From the NCBI RefSeq assembly GCF_021129215.1, contig NZ_JAJOLP010000001.1, positions 2,852,001-2,916,000 on the forward strand: a DNA stretch of 64,000 nucleotides, written 5' to 3'. Source of the stretch: Agromyces sp. S2-1-8 (GTDB lineage Bacteria > Actinomycetota > Actinomycetes > Actinomycetales > Microbacteriaceae). The position numbers were made by a program, and so were the translations under genes. The notes under the pieces are model-generated. The model saw only the letters and a program-made list of their open reading frames with translations. It searched no databases and was not told where the DNA came from. Of the stretch, positions 19,248 through 28,851 are shown piece after piece; position 1 is the stretch's first letter; every line of letters starts with the position of its first letter.

Positions 19248-21080
19248 GTGATCGAATTCTCCACGCCCGCCGTGGTCGCGCCCGACCCTACGGCGAACAC
19301 CACCGACCTGCTCGTCGACCGCCTCGCGGCGACGCCCGATTCGGTGCTGTTCTCCCGGCCCACCGCCGACGGCGGCTGGAGCCCGGTGACGACGCGCGAG
19401 TTCTACGACCAGGTCATCGCACTCGCCAAGGGCTTCGTCGCCGCCGGCATCGAGCCCGGCGACAAGATCGGCCTCATGTGCAAGACGCGCTACGAGTGGA
19501 CGCTCATCGACTTCGCCGTCTGGTTCGCCGGCGCGGTGCTGGTTCCCGTCTACGAGACGAGCTCTCCCGCGCAGGTCCGCTGGAACCTGAGCGACTCGGG
19601 CGCGATCGCCGTCATCCTCGAGACGCCCGACCACTTCGCCCGCTTCGACGAGGTGCATCCCGACCTGCCGCTCATCCGCAAGAGCTGGCAGATCGACCTC
19701 GGCGACCTCGACAAGATCGCCGCGGGCGGAACCGAGGTTCCCGACGATGAGATCGAGCGCCGCCGCAAGCTCGCGAACGGCGACGACATCGCGACCCTCA
19801 TCTACACGTCGGGCTCGACCGGCAAGCCCAAGGGCTGCGTGCTCACCCACTCGAACTTCGTCGAACTCTCGCGCAACTCGGCCGTCGCACTCGATGAGGT
19901 CGTGCTCGACCCGAACGGCGCGTCGACGCTGCTGTTCATCACGCTCGCGCACGTGTTCGCGCGCTTCATCGCGGTGCTGTGCGTGCACGCGGGCGTGCGC
20001 GTCGGCCACCAGCCCGACACGCGACAGCTCCTCCCCTCGCTCGGCAGCTTCAAGCCGACCTTCCTCCTCGCCGTGCCACGCGTGTTCGAGAAGGTCTACA
20101 ACGTCTCCGAGCAGAAGGCCGAGGCCGGCGGCAAGGGCAAGATCTTCCGCACGGCCGCCGACGTCGCGGTCGCCTACTCGACGGCGAAGGAACAGGGCTC
20201 GGTGCCGCTCGGCCTGAAGCTCAAGTTCAAGCTGTTCGACGCGCTCGTGTTCTCCAAGCTGCGCGCGGCGATGGGCGGCAACGTCAAGTACGCCGTGTCG
20301 GGCTCCGCGCCGCTCGGCCCCCGACTCGGCCACTTCTACCACGCGCTCGGCATCACGATCCTCGAGGGCTACGGCCTCACCGAGACCACGGCGCCCGCGA
20401 CCGTCAACCTCCCCACGAAGTCGAAGATCGGCACCGTCGGGCCGGCGCTGCCCGGCATCTCGGTGCGCCTCGCCGACGACGGCGAGATCCAGGTCAAGGG
20501 CGTGGACGTCTTCAAGGAGTACTGGAAGAACCCCGAGGCGACCGCGGAGGCGTTCGAGGACGGCTGGTTCAAGACGGGTGACATCGGCGCGTTCGACACC
20601 GAGGGATTCCTCACCATCACGGGCCGCAAGAAGGAGATCATCGTCACCGCAGGCGGCAAGAACGTGGCCCCGGCCGGCCTCGAGGATCCGATCCGTGCGA
20701 ACCCGCTCGTGGGCCAGGTCGTCGTCGTCGGCGACAAGAAGCCGTTCATCGCCGCCCTCGTCACGCTCGACCCCGAGATGCTGCCCGTCTGGCTCAACAA
20801 CAACGGCGAGGACGCCGGCATGTCGCTCGAGGAGGCCTCGACGAACCCGGCCGTGCTCGCCGAGGTGCAGCGCGCGATCGACGCCGCGAACGAGAACGTC
20901 TCGCGCGCCGAGTCGATCCGCAAGTTCACGATCCTCACCACCGAGCTGACCGAGGAGAGCGGGCACCTGACGCCGAAGCTCAGCATCAAGCGCAACATCA
21001 TCCTCGAGGACTTCGCCCCGCACATCGAGGCGATGTACTCGGGCGCACCCGCGACCGAGGGCCACTCGATCGTCAGCTGA
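19248..21080 (+). CDS. fadD: Long-chain fatty-acid--CoA ligase (FadD/AMP-forming)
   Basis: 610-aa acyl-CoA synthetase. The ATP/AMP loop is YTSGSTGKPKG, with the acyl-binding EGYGLTETTAPATVN motif, KTGDIGAFDTEGFLTITGRKKEII, and the C-terminal catalytic lysine region LTPKLSIKRNIIL. It belongs to the long-chain (FAA/FadD15-like) group. The GTG at 19248 has AAGGAGCTACC upstream and begins MIEFSTPAVV. It activates fatty acids for oxidation or lipid synthesis. Divergent from the ROK kinase gene. Confidence 0.92.
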   Translation: MIEFSTPAVVAPDPTANTTDLLVDRLAATPDSVLFSRPTADGGWSPVTTREFYDQVIALAKGFVAAGIEPGDKIGLMCKTRYEWTLIDFAVWFAGAVLVPVYETSSPAQVRWNLSDSGAIAVILETPDHFARFDEVHPDLPLIRKSWQIDLGDLDKIAAGGTEVPDDEIERRRKLANGDDIATLIYTSGSTGKPKGCVLTHSNFVELSRNSAVALDEVVLDPNGASTLLFITLAHVFARFIAVLCVHAGVRVGHQPDTRQLLPSLGSFKPTFLLAVPRVFEKVYNVSEQKAEAGGKGKIFRTAADVAVAYSTAKEQGSVPLGLKLKFKLFDALVFSKLRAAMGGNVKYAVSGSAPLGPRLGHFYHALGITILEGYGLTETTAPATVNLPTKSKIGTVGPALPGISVRLADDGEIQVKGVDVFKEYWKNPEATAEAFEDGWFKTGDIGAFDTEGFLTITGRKKEIIVTAGGKNVAPAGLEDPIRANPLVGQVVVVGDKKPFIAALVTLDPEMLPVWLNNNGEDAGMSLEEASTNPAVLAEVQRAIDAANENVSRAESIRKFTILTTELTEESGHLTPKLSIKRNIILEDFAPHIEAMYSGAPATEGHSIVS

Positions 21081-21089
21081 CGCGACCTA

Positions 21090-21130
21090 CGACGAAGCGC
21101 CCCGCGGAACCTCCGCGGGGCGCTTCGTCG
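21090..21130. terminator. Bidirectional terminator between fadD and def
   Basis: A perfect 19-bp inverted repeat (arms 21090-21108 and 21112-21130) with loop ACC, placed 10 bp after the fadD stop and before the end of the convergent deformylase gene. Very stable G+C stem. Confidence 0.82.
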
Positions 21131-21187
21131 TGTTCGGGCCGACCGGCACGAGGCCCCACGACGGATGCCTCGGCGCGACGTCGATCG

Positions 21188-21679
21188 TCAGAACCAGTCG
21201 GACTCGCGGATCTCCTTCATCGCCGCGCGACGCTCGTCGTTCTCGAGCCGGTCGAGGTAGAGCAGTCCGTCGAGGTGATCGGTCTCGTGCTGCAGCGCCT
21301 GCGCCATGAGACCGGTGCCCTCGAGCACGAGCTCGTTGCCGTCGAGGTCGATGCCGCGCACCTTCGCGTAGGGGTGGCGAGGCGTCTTGTGCCAGAGTCC
21401 GGGCACCGAGAGGCATCCCTCGTCGATGAGCTCCTTCTCACCCGACACCTCGACGATCTCGGGATTCAGGATGTACCCGACCTCGCCGTCGACGTTGTAG
21501 CTGAAGGCGCGCAGGTTCACGCCGATCTGGGATGCCGCGACGCCGGCCCGCCCGGGCAGCTTCACGCTGTCGACGAGGTCGGCGACGAGCGCGCGCACGC
21601 GATCGTCGACCTGTTCGACGGGGGCTGAGACGGTCTTGAGGACGGGGTCGCCGAACAGGCGGATGGGACGCTCTGGCAA
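21188..21679 (-). CDS. def: Peptide deformylase
   Basis: Removes the N-formyl group from nascent proteins. The product is 163 aa, with all three metal/active-site motifs: [11 protein letters not shown] (residues 43-53), EGCLSVPG (C89) and Q-H131-E132-T-D-H135. TTG at 21679 is preceded by CGGAGAACA, which fits a ribosome site, and lies 10 bp after the MinD-like gene stop. An ATG-started longer frame reads into that gene and is less likely. Confidence 0.93.
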   Translation of the reverse strand: MPERPIRLFGDPVLKTVSAPVEQVDDRVRALVADLVDSVKLPGRAGVAASQIGVNLRAFSYNVDGEVGYILNPEIVEVSGEKELIDEGCLSVPGLWHKTPRHPYAKVRGIDLDGNELVLEGTGLMAQALQHETDHLDGLLYLDRLENDERRAAMKEIRESDWF

Positions 21680-21689
21680 TGTTCTCCGA

Positions 21690-23072
21690 TCAGTGCCCGC
21701 GGTCGGCGGGCAGGCCTTCCACCACGAGGGCGGCGAGTTCGCGCGCCGCATCGCGGGTGACGGGGCGCAACTGGTGCCAGTTCACGACCGAGCCGGCCGC
21801 GAGCTGGGGGTCGTACGGAATGCGCACGATCTCGCGCACACGCGACTGGAAATGAGCCTCGATCTCGTCGACCTTGACGAGGTGGGTGCCCTGCGTGGCG
21901 AGGTTGATCGCGACGACCGCGTTGCGGACGAGTTCGCCGTAGCCGTTCGCCTCGAGCCAGGTGAGCGTCTCGGAGGCGAGCCGCGCCTCGTCGACGCTGC
22001 CGCCGGAGACGATGACGATCGAGTCGGCGCGCTGCAGCGTCGCCCGCATCACCGAGTGCACGATGCCCGTGCCGCAGTCGGTCAGGACGATCGAGTAGTA
22101 CCGGGCTGCGAGCCCGGCGACCACGTTGTAGTCGTTGTCGTCGAACGCCTCGGAGAGGGTCGGATCGGTGTCCGATGCGAGGATGTCGAGACGGGTCTCG
22201 TCGCGCGAGACGAATCTCGAGAAGTCGGTGTACCCACCGATCGACGAGGCCTTCGCGACCACGTCGCGCACCGTCTCGCGGGTCTGGCGGTCGACCCGCT
22301 CGGCGAGCGTGCCGCGGTCGGGGTTCGCGTCGATCGCGATGACGCGGTCGTCACGGGCGTCGGCGAGGGCCATGCCGAGGAGCGCGGTGATGGTCGTCTT
22401 GCCGACACCGCCCTTGCGGGTGAGCACGGGCACGAACCGCGCGCCGCCCTCGAAGCGCTTCTGGATGCGCTGGTTCATCGCCTTGTGCGCGCGGACCTTG
22501 GCGGAGTCGCCGAGATTCACGAGGTGCAGGGATGCCTCGTACAGGAACCGATTGAGTCCGCCTTCGGGCGCGGGCCGGGTGGTGCGGTTCACGTCGATCA
22601 GGCGATCGGGTGTCAGCGAGTCGGGCGTCTCGGGAACCTCGGTCGGCGCGCCCGGCTCGGGACTCTCGGCCATCGCGACGTCGCCGCTCGCGGGCGCGAT
22701 GTGGTCGAGCTCGGTGTCTCGCGCGCGCTTCGTCGCATCGGCGGCGAGCAGCGCGCTGTACGGCGACGCCTCGCGGTGCACGGCGCCTCGCCCGGCCGGG
22801 AGGCCGGTCGCGAGGATCGGGACGGACCGGGTGCCGGTGTCGGCCGACGCGATGGCGCCCGGATTCACCGACACGTCGTCGATCGCCACCGCGACCTCGT
22901 CTTCGGGCACCTCGTGCACCGGCGCCGGCGGCAGGTCGACCCTCAGGTCGAGATCGGGGCGCGCGGCGTGCGCACCGGTCGACCCCGACACCGGGATGCG
23001 GTCGACGGGGCCGGTGCGTACACCGACGCCACGTCGGCCAACCGGACCCGGATCATGCGTCTCGTCAGCCAC
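21690..23072 (-). CDS. MinD/ParA-like P-loop ATPase with long disordered N-terminus
   Basis: 460-aa protein. About 190 residues are charged and Pro/Arg/Asp-rich with no clear fold. The ATPase core starts with the deviant Walker [18 protein letters not shown] (about residues 234-250), then [18 protein letters not shown] and a [14 protein letters not shown] Walker-B-like segment. It resembles actinobacterial MinD/ParA proteins linked to type VII secretion or polar functions, but no secretion genes lie nearby. GTG at 23072 has GAGGAGGGG upstream. Function unknown. Confidence 0.8.
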   Translation of the reverse strand: MADETHDPGPVGRRGVGVRTGPVDRIPVSGSTGAHAARPDLDLRVDLPPAPVHEVPEDEVAVAIDDVSVNPGAIASADTGTRSVPILATGLPAGRGAVHREASPYSALLAADATKRARDTELDHIAPASGDVAMAESPEPGAPTEVPETPDSLTPDRLIDVNRTTRPAPEGGLNRFLYEASLHLVNLGDSAKVRAHKAMNQRIQKRFEGGARFVPVLTRKGGVGKTTITALLGMALADARDDRVIAIDANPDRGTLAERVDRQTRETVRDVVAKASSIGGYTDFSRFVSRDETRLDILASDTDPTLSEAFDDNDYNVVAGLAARYYSIVLTDCGTGIVHSVMRATLQRADSIVIVSGGSVDEARLASETLTWLEANGYGELVRNAVVAINLATQGTHLVKVDEIEAHFQSRVREIVRIPYDPQLAAGSVVNWHQLRPVTRDAARELAALVVEGLPADRGH

Positions 23073-23109
23073 CGATACCCCTCCTCATCAGTGCCAATCC
23101 ACGCCAAGC

Positions 23110-26100
23110 CTAGCGTGCGCGCACGACGACGAGCAGATCACCCGCCTCCACCTGCTGGGTCTTGGGCACGGCGACGCGCTCCACGACGCCCGCGATCGGC
23201 GAGGTGATGGCCGCCTCCATCTTCATGGCCTCGATCGACGCGACGCTCTGACCCGCGGCGATCTCGGCGCCCGGCTCCACCTGAAGCGTCACCACGCCGG
23301 AGAACGGCGCGGCGATCTGGCCCGGCTGCGAGGCATCCGCCTTCTCGGCCGTTCGCGTCTCGACGGTGATGCTGCGGTCGCGGACGAACACGGGGCGGAG
23401 CTGGCCGTTGAGGATCGTCATGACGGTGCGCATGCCCTTGTCGTCGGCCTCGCCGATCGCTTCGAGCCCCGCGTAGAGCCGGACGCCCTTCGCGATCTCG
23501 ACCACGTGCTCGGAGCCGGCACGCAGGCCGTACAGGTAGTCGGCGGTGTCGACGACCGAGAGGTCGCCGAAGAGCTCGCGGATCTGCTCGAACTGGCGGG
23601 TCGGCGCCGGGAAGAGCAGGGCGTTCAGGGTCGCGCGACGCGTGGTGCTGTCGGCTTCGAGCGCGGCGCGCTGGTCGGCCGTGAGCTCGGTCACGCCGAT
23701 GCGGATGTCGCGCCCGGCGAGCACCTTCGTGCGGAACGGCTCGGGCCAGCCGCCGGGCAGGTCGCCGAGTTCGCCCGCCATGAAGCCGATGACCGAGTCG
23801 GGCACGTCGTACTTGTCGGGATTCACGGCGAAGTCGGCGGGGTCGGCCTTGACCGCGGCGAGGTGCAGCGCGAGATCGCCGACCACCTTCGACGAGGGAG
23901 TGACCTTCGGCACCCGGCCGAGGATCTTGTCGGCGGCCGCGTACATGTCCTCGATGAGCTCGAAGTCATCGGCGAGGCCGAGGGCGATCGCCTGCTGGCG
24001 GAGGTTCGACAGCTGGCCGCCCGGGATCTCGTGGTGGTAGACGCGGCCGGTGGGGCCGGGCAGGCCCGACTCGAACGGCTTGTACAGGCGGCGGACCGCC
24101 TCCCAGTACGGCTCGAGGTCGCTCACGGCGTCGAGCGAGATGCCCGTGTCGCGCTCGGTGTGCGCGAGTGCCGCGACGAGCGACGAGGCGGAGGGCTGGC
24201 TCGTGGTGCCCGCCATCGGCGCGCTGGCCACGTCGACCGCGTCGACGCCGGCAGCGCTTGCGGCGAGGAGCGTCGCGAGCTGGCCGCCGGCGGTGTCGTG
24301 CGTGTGCAGGTGCACGGGGACGTCGAAGCGCTCGCGCAGGGCGCTGACGAGCTTCGCCGCGGCCGACGGACGGAGCAGTCCCGCCATGTCCTTGATCGCG
24401 AGCACGTGCGCACCCGCGCCGACGATGTCGTCGGCGAGCCGGAGGTAGTAGTCGAGCGTGTAGAGGTCTTCGCTCGGGTCGAGCAGGTCGCCCGTGTAGC
24501 AGAGCGCGACCTCGGCGAGGCTGTGACCCGTCTCGAGGACGGCGTCGATCGCCGGCCGCATCTGCGAGACGTCGTTCAGCGCATCGAAGATGCGGAAGAT
24601 GTCGACACCGGTCGCGGCGGCCTCGCGCACGAACGCGTCGGTGACCTCGGTCGGGTACGGGGTGTAGCCGACCGTGTTGCGACCGCGGAGCAGCATCTGG
24701 ATGTTGATGTTCGGCAGCGCCTCCCGCAGGGCGGCGAGGCGCTCCCACGGGTCCTCGCCGAGGAAGCGGAGGGCGACGTCGTAGGTCGCGCCGCCCCAGG
24801 CCTCGACCGACAGCAGCTCGGGGGTGAGCCGGGCGACGTACGGCGCGACCGCGACGAGGTCCTTCGTGCGAACCCGCGTCGCGAGCAGCGACTGGTGGGC
24901 GTCGCGGAAGGTGGTCTCGGTGACCGCGAGCGGCGTCTGCGCGCGGAGCGCGGCCGCGAAGCCCGCCGGCCCCAGCTCGAGCAGCCGCTGGCGCGAGCCG
25001 TCGGGTGCGGGCTGCGAGAGGTCGATCTCGGGGAGCTTCTCGACCGGGCTCACGCTGATCGGCGCGGGGCCGTTCGGCTGGTTGACCGTGACGTCGGCGA
25101 GCCAGTTGAGGATCTTCGTGCCGCGGTCCTTCGAGACGCGCCCGCGCAGCAGCTGGGGGCGCTCGTCGATGAACGACGTGCTGAGGTCGCCGGCCACGAA
25201 CGCCGGGTCTTCGAGCACCGCCTGGAGGAACGGGATGTTCGTGGAGACGCCGCGGATGCGGAACTCGGCCAGTGCACGCTTCGCACGCGCGACGGCGGCG
25301 GTGTAGTCGCGGCCTCGGCAGGTGAGCTTGGCGAGCATCGAGTCGAAGTGCGGGCTGATCTGTGCGCCCGGGTTGATGGTGCCGCCGTCGAGGCGGATGC
25401 CGGCGCCGCCGGGCGAGCGGTAGGTGGTGATCTTCCCCGTGTCGGGGCGGAAGCCGGCCGTCGGGTCTTCCGTGGTGATGCGGCACTGGAGCGCGGCGCC
25501 GCGGAGCCTGATCGCTCCCTGCTCGAGGCCCAGCTCGGCGAGGGTCTCCCCCGCCGCGATGCGCATCTGCGAGACGACGAGGTCGACATCGGTGACCTCC
25601 TCGGTCACGGTGTGCTCGACCTGGATGCGCGGGTTCATCTCGATGAAGACGTGCTGCCCGGCCCGCTCGCCCGCGGTGTCGAGCAGGAACTCGACGGTGC
25701 CGGCGTTGACATAGCCGATCGACCTCGCGAACGCGATCGCGTCGCGGTAGAGCGACTGGCGGACGTCGTCGGAGAGATTCGGCGCGGGGGCGATCTCGAT
25801 GACCTTCTGGTGGCGGCGCTGCACCGAGCAGTCGCGCTCGAAGAGGTGCACCGTCTCGCCCGTCGAGTCTGCGAGCACCTGCACCTCGATGTGACGGGGA
25901 CGAAGCACGGCCTGCTCGAGGAACATGGTGGGGTCGCCGAAGGCGCTGTCGGCCTCGCGCATCGCCTCTTCGAGCGCGGCGCGCAGGTCGTCTTTCGAGT
26001 CGACCCGGCGCATACCGCGACCGCCACCGCCCGCGACGGCCTTCGCGAAGATGGGGAAGCCGATCTCGTCGGCCTGGCCGACGAGCGTCTCGATGTCGCG

Positions 26101-26514
26101 CGAGGGCGGCGTCGACTTCAACACCGGGACGCCGGCGGCGATCGCGTGCTCCTTCGCCGTGACCTTGTTGCCGGCCATCTCGAGCACGTGCTTCGGCGGG
26201 CCGATGAAGGCGATGCCGGCCTCGGCCGCGGCCTGGGCGAGCTCGGGGTTCTCGGACAGGAAGCCGTAGCCCGGGTAGATCGCGTCGGCGCCCGACTCCC
26301 TCGCGACGCGGATGATCTCCGACACGTCGAGGTAGGCGCGAACCGGGTGCCCGGGTTCGCCGATCTGGTACGCCTCGTCGGCCTTCAGCCGGTGCAGCGA
26401 GTTGCGGTCTTCGAACGGATACACCGCGACCGTCTTCGCACCGAGTTCGACGGCGGCGCGGAACGCACGGATGGCGATCTCACCGCGATTGGCAACCAGG
26501 ATCTTCGTGAACAT
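23110..26514 (-). CDS. pyc: Pyruvate carboxylase
   Basis: 1134-aa anaplerotic enzyme converting pyruvate and bicarbonate to oxaloacetate. Biotin carboxylase domain first (FTKILVANRGEIAIRAFRA; GGGGRGMRRV; FIEMNPRIQVEHTVTEEVT), then the carboxyltransferase barrel (TTFRDAHQSLLATRVRT; HTHDTAGGQLATLLA), and a C-terminal biotin carrier with the biotinyl lysine in EAMKMEAAI. ATG at 26514 gives MFTKILVANRGE. Divergent from the ParA gene. Length and domain order are exactly as in single-chain PYCs. Confidence 0.96.
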   Translation of the reverse strand: MFTKILVANRGEIAIRAFRAAVELGAKTVAVYPFEDRNSLHRLKADEAYQIGEPGHPVRAYLDVSEIIRVARESGADAIYPGYGFLSENPELAQAAAEAGIAFIGPPKHVLEMAGNKVTAKEHAIAAGVPVLKSTPPSRDIETLVGQADEIGFPIFAKAVAGGGGRGMRRVDSKDDLRAALEEAMREADSAFGDPTMFLEQAVLRPRHIEVQVLADSTGETVHLFERDCSVQRRHQKVIEIAPAPNLSDDVRQSLYRDAIAFARSIGYVNAGTVEFLLDTAGERAGQHVFIEMNPRIQVEHTVTEEVTDVDLVVSQMRIAAGETLAELGLEQGAIRLRGAALQCRITTEDPTAGFRPDTGKITTYRSPGGAGIRLDGGTINPGAQISPHFDSMLAKLTCRGRDYTAAVARAKRALAEFRIRGVSTNIPFLQAVLEDPAFVAGDLSTSFIDERPQLLRGRVSKDRGTKILNWLADVTVNQPNGPAPISVSPVEKLPEIDLSQPAPDGSRQRLLELGPAGFAAALRAQTPLAVTETTFRDAHQSLLATRVRTKDLVAVAPYVARLTPELLSVEAWGGATYDVALRFLGEDPWERLAALREALPNINIQMLLRGRNTVGYTPYPTEVTDAFVREAAATGVDIFRIFDALNDVSQMRPAIDAVLETGHSLAEVALCYTGDLLDPSEDLYTLDYYLRLADDIVGAGAHVLAIKDMAGLLRPSAAAKLVSALRERFDVPVHLHTHDTAGGQLATLLAASAAGVDAVDVASAPMAGTTSQPSASSLVAALAHTERDTGISLDAVSDLEPYWEAVRRLYKPFESGLPGPTGRVYHHEIPGGQLSNLRQQAIALGLADDFELIEDMYAAADKILGRVPKVTPSSKVVGDLALHLAAVKADPADFAVNPDKYDVPDSVIGFMAGELGDLPGGWPEPFRTKVLAGRDIRIGVTELTADQRAALEADSTTRRATLNALLFPAPTRQFEQIRELFGDLSVVDTADYLYGLRAGSEHVVEIAKGVRLYAGLEAIGEADDKGMRTVMTILNGQLRPVFVRDRSITVETRTAEKADASQPGQIAAPFSGVVTLQVEPGAEIAAGQSVASIEAMKMEAAITSPIAGVVERVAVPKTQQVEAGDLLVVVRAR

Positions 26515-26589
26515 GCAAGCCTTTCCGAACGGAATCCGCACAGCGAACGTTTAGGTATCGCCCGAGCACTAAAGGTAACGTATCTGTTC

Positions 26590-27423
26590 GTGCACGTTCT
26601 CTCCGTCAGCTCCCTGAAAGGCGGCGTCGGCAAGACCACTGTCACGCTCGGACTGGCGTCGGCGGCCTTCGCTCGCGGCGTCCGTACCCTCGTCGTCGAC
26701 CTCGATCCCCAGTCCGATGTTTCGACCGGCATGGACATCCAAGTCGCCGGTCACCTGAACGTCGCCGACGTGCTCGCGTCTCCGAAGGAGAAGATCGTCC
26801 GCTCGGCGATCGCGCCGAGCGGCTGGGCGCGTCAGAACCCCCAATCGACCATCGACGTCATGATCGGCAGCCCGTCTGCGATCAACTTCGACGGGCCGCA
26901 CCCGTCGATCCGCGACATCTGGAAGCTCGAGGAGGCGCTCGCCAACGTCGAGGCCGACTACGAGCTCGTGCTCATCGACTGCGCCCCCTCGCTCAACGCC
27001 CTCACCCGCACCGCCTGGGCCGCGAGCGACCGCGTCGCCGTCGTCACCGAGCCCGGCCTCTTCTCGGTCGCGGCCGCCGACCGTGCGCTGCGCGCCATCG
27101 AGGAGATCCGCCGCGGTCTCTCCCCCCGGCTGCAGCCGCTCGGCATCATCGTCAACCGCGCTCGCGTGCAGTCGCTCGAGCACCAGTTCCGCATCAAGGA
27201 GCTGCGGGACATGTTCGGCCCGCTCGTGCTGAGCCCGCAGCTGCCCGAGCGCACCTCGCTGCAGCAGGCGCAGGGCGCCGCGAAGCCGCTGCACATGTGG
27301 CCGGGCGAAAGCGCGGAGGAGATGTCGGCGAACTTCGACCAGCTGCTCGACCGAGTGCTGCGCACGGCCCGGATCGCCGACGACGCCGACGATCAGCTCG
27401 CCGTCGAGTCGCACGCGATCTGA
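26590..27423 (+). CDS. ParA-family chromosome partitioning ATPase
   Basis: 277-aa ATPase of the Soj/ParA type. N-terminus [23 protein letters not shown] holds the deviant Walker A, then LVVDLDPQSDVSTGM, and Walker B in ELVLIDCAPSLNALT. No parB lies beside it, and it is not at oriC, so it may be an orphan (McdA- or FlhG-like) or part of the same pathway as the MinD-like gene 3.5 kb away. The GTG start at 26590 lies close behind a TAACGT/GTATCT region, compatible with leaderless transcription. Confidence 0.87.
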   Translation: MHVLSVSSLKGGVGKTTVTLGLASAAFARGVRTLVVDLDPQSDVSTGMDIQVAGHLNVADVLASPKEKIVRSAIAPSGWARQNPQSTIDVMIGSPSAINFDGPHPSIRDIWKLEEALANVEADYELVLIDCAPSLNALTRTAWAASDRVAVVTEPGLFSVAAADRALRAIEEIRRGLSPRLQPLGIIVNRARVQSLEHQFRIKELRDMFGPLVLSPQLPERTSLQQAQGAAKPLHMWPGESAEEMSANFDQLLDRVLRTARIADDADDQLAVESHAI

Positions 27424-27481
27424 CCGCTCGACGACTTGTCGCGGCACCCGCCGAGCGGGCCCCGAGTATGACGCCGTGTGA

Positions 27482-27501
27482 CATCGCCCGGCCGGGCGAT
27501 G
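27482..27501. terminator. Palindromic hairpin between parA-like and merR genes
   Basis: A perfect 10+10 bp inverted repeat (CATCGCCCGG / CCGGGCGATG) without spacer, lying between convergent genes. It could act as a terminator for either, although no T-run follows. Confidence 0.5.
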
Positions 27502-27504
27502 GCC

Positions 27505-28050
27505 TCAGGAGATCTTGCGCGACTTCGCGCCGCGGCGCGCCGCGAGCTCGTCCATCGGATCGGACGGCTGCGTGTCGAGCTCGACGAGCGTCGACTCGAC
27601 CTCGCGGAGCACCTTGCCGACGGCGATGCCGAAGACGCCCTGTCCGCGGTTCACGAGATCGATGACCTCGTCGTCGGAGGTGCAGAGGTAGACGCTCGCG
27701 CCGTCGCTCATGAGCGTCGTCTGCGCGAGGTCTTCGACGCCGGCCTCGCGCAACTGCGTGACCGCGGTTCGGATCTGCTGCAGCGAGATGCCCGTGTCGA
27801 GCAGGCGCTTCACGAGCTTCAGGACGAGGATGTCGCGGAAGCCGTAGAGCCGCTGCGAGCCGGAACCCGCCGCCCCTCGTACGGTCGGCTCGACGAGCTG
27901 CGTGCGCGCCCAGTAGTCGAGCTGGCGGTAGCTGATTCCGGCGGCCCGGGCGGCGATCGCACCGCGATAACCGGTGCCGTCCTCGTACTCGGGCATCCCG
28001 TCGGTGAACAGCAGGCCGAGGTCGTAACGCGAGCGCACGGTCTCACTCAT
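27505..28050 (-). CDS. MerR-family regulator (Rv1830-like)
   Basis: 181-aa regulator. The N-terminal extension with LLFTDGMPEYEDGTGYRGAIAARAAG is followed by a MerR winged helix (GISYRQLDYWARTQLVEP...GSGSQRLYGFRDILVLKLVKRLLDTG). The C-terminal part (SDGASVYLCTSDDEVIDLVNRGQGVFGIAVG) is shared with actinobacterial Rv1830-type proteins. ATG at 28050 has GGGGCGA upstream. It follows ftsR and garA, as in mycobacteria except that the bifunctional nuclease gene usually found between them is absent here. Targets unknown. Confidence 0.87.
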   Translation of the reverse strand: MSETVRSRYDLGLLFTDGMPEYEDGTGYRGAIAARAAGISYRQLDYWARTQLVEPTVRGAAGSGSQRLYGFRDILVLKLVKRLLDTGISLQQIRTAVTQLREAGVEDLAQTTLMSDGASVYLCTSDDEVIDLVNRGQGVFGIAVGKVLREVESTLVELDTQPSDPMDELAARRGAKSRKIS

Positions 28051-28161
28051 CGATTCGCCCCTCACTTCTGCTCCGCCACCTCGGCGACGCGAGTTCCACG
28101 CTACCGAGGCGAGGGGTCCGCGCCAAACATATCGGGCCGATCGTCACGGCGTGTCGCGCGA

Positions 28162-28851
28162 TCATCTGGACAGGCGTTCGAGCGACGCCCGCAGGATGCT
28201 CGAATGAACCGTCTCGAGCGCGGTCGCGAGTTCGCGCCCCCGCTCGCCGGCGCGGGCCTTGCCCGCGGCGTCGGCCCGGCGGGACGGCGCGAGCGCACGC
28301 TCGACGAGCGCCGCCTCGCGCTCGGCCGCGGCACGCACGCCGCGCAGGTGACGGGGCTCGATTCCGACCTCGCGCAGCGCGACGAGGGCGCGCAGCACAC
28401 CGAGCGAATCCTCGGCGTAGTGCTCTGCCGCCGGAAGCACCGACGCCGAGACCGCGTCGTCGAGGAGCGCCGCACTCGCACCGGCCGCGGTGATCAGCTC
28501 GGCCCGGTTCATGCGCTTCGCGGCGAGGAATCCGGAAGCGCTCGCGGCACCGGGGAGTGCCGGCGTCTCACCGGCGTCGATCGCCTCGAGGTGCGCGCGA
28601 ATGACCTTGAGCGGGAGATAGTGGTCGCGCTGCATGGACAGCACGACGGTGATGCGCTCGACGTCGGCGGACGAGAACTTGCGGTACCCGGCCGCCGTTC
28701 GCGCCGGTGACACGAGGCGCTGCTCTTCGAGGAACCGCAGCTTCGACGGCGTCAGCTCGGGGAACTCGGGCTGGAGTCGCGCGAGCACCTGGCCGATGCC
28801 GAGCAGTGGCGCCTGGTCGCTCGCGTGCCTCGACGCCGCGGTGCCGGCCAC
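28162..28851 (-). CDS. ftsR: MerR-family regulator FtsR (Rv1828-like)
   Basis: 229-aa protein. MerR-type DNA-binding domain: IGQVLARLQPEFPELTPSKLRFLEEQRLVSPARTAAGYRKFSSADVERITVVLSMQRDHYLPLKVI, followed by a helical C-terminal region rich in Ala/Arg. The family includes corynebacterial FtsR, an activator of ftsZ, and mycobacterial Rv1828. GTG at 28851 shares one base with the garA stop (TAGTG), so the two are cotranslated. The ftsR name rests on homology plus the garA neighbour. Confidence 0.85.
   Translation of the reverse strand: MAGTAASRHASDQAPLLGIGQVLARLQPEFPELTPSKLRFLEEQRLVSPARTAAGYRKFSSADVERITVVLSMQRDHYLPLKVIRAHLEAIDAGETPALPGAASASGFLAAKRMNRAELITAAGASAALLDDAVSASVLPAAEHYAEDSLGVLRALVALREVGIEPRHLRGVRAAAEREAALVERALAPSRRADAAGKARAGERGRELATALETVHSSILRASLERLSR

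Noticed and set aside
22135-26589. Very long open frame on the plus strand opposite pyruvate carboxylase
   Set aside because: It is an antisense shadow of a high-G+C gene; the encoded sequence has no domains and is Arg/Asp/Gly-rich. Only its last part, from the GTG at 26590, is a real ParA gene.
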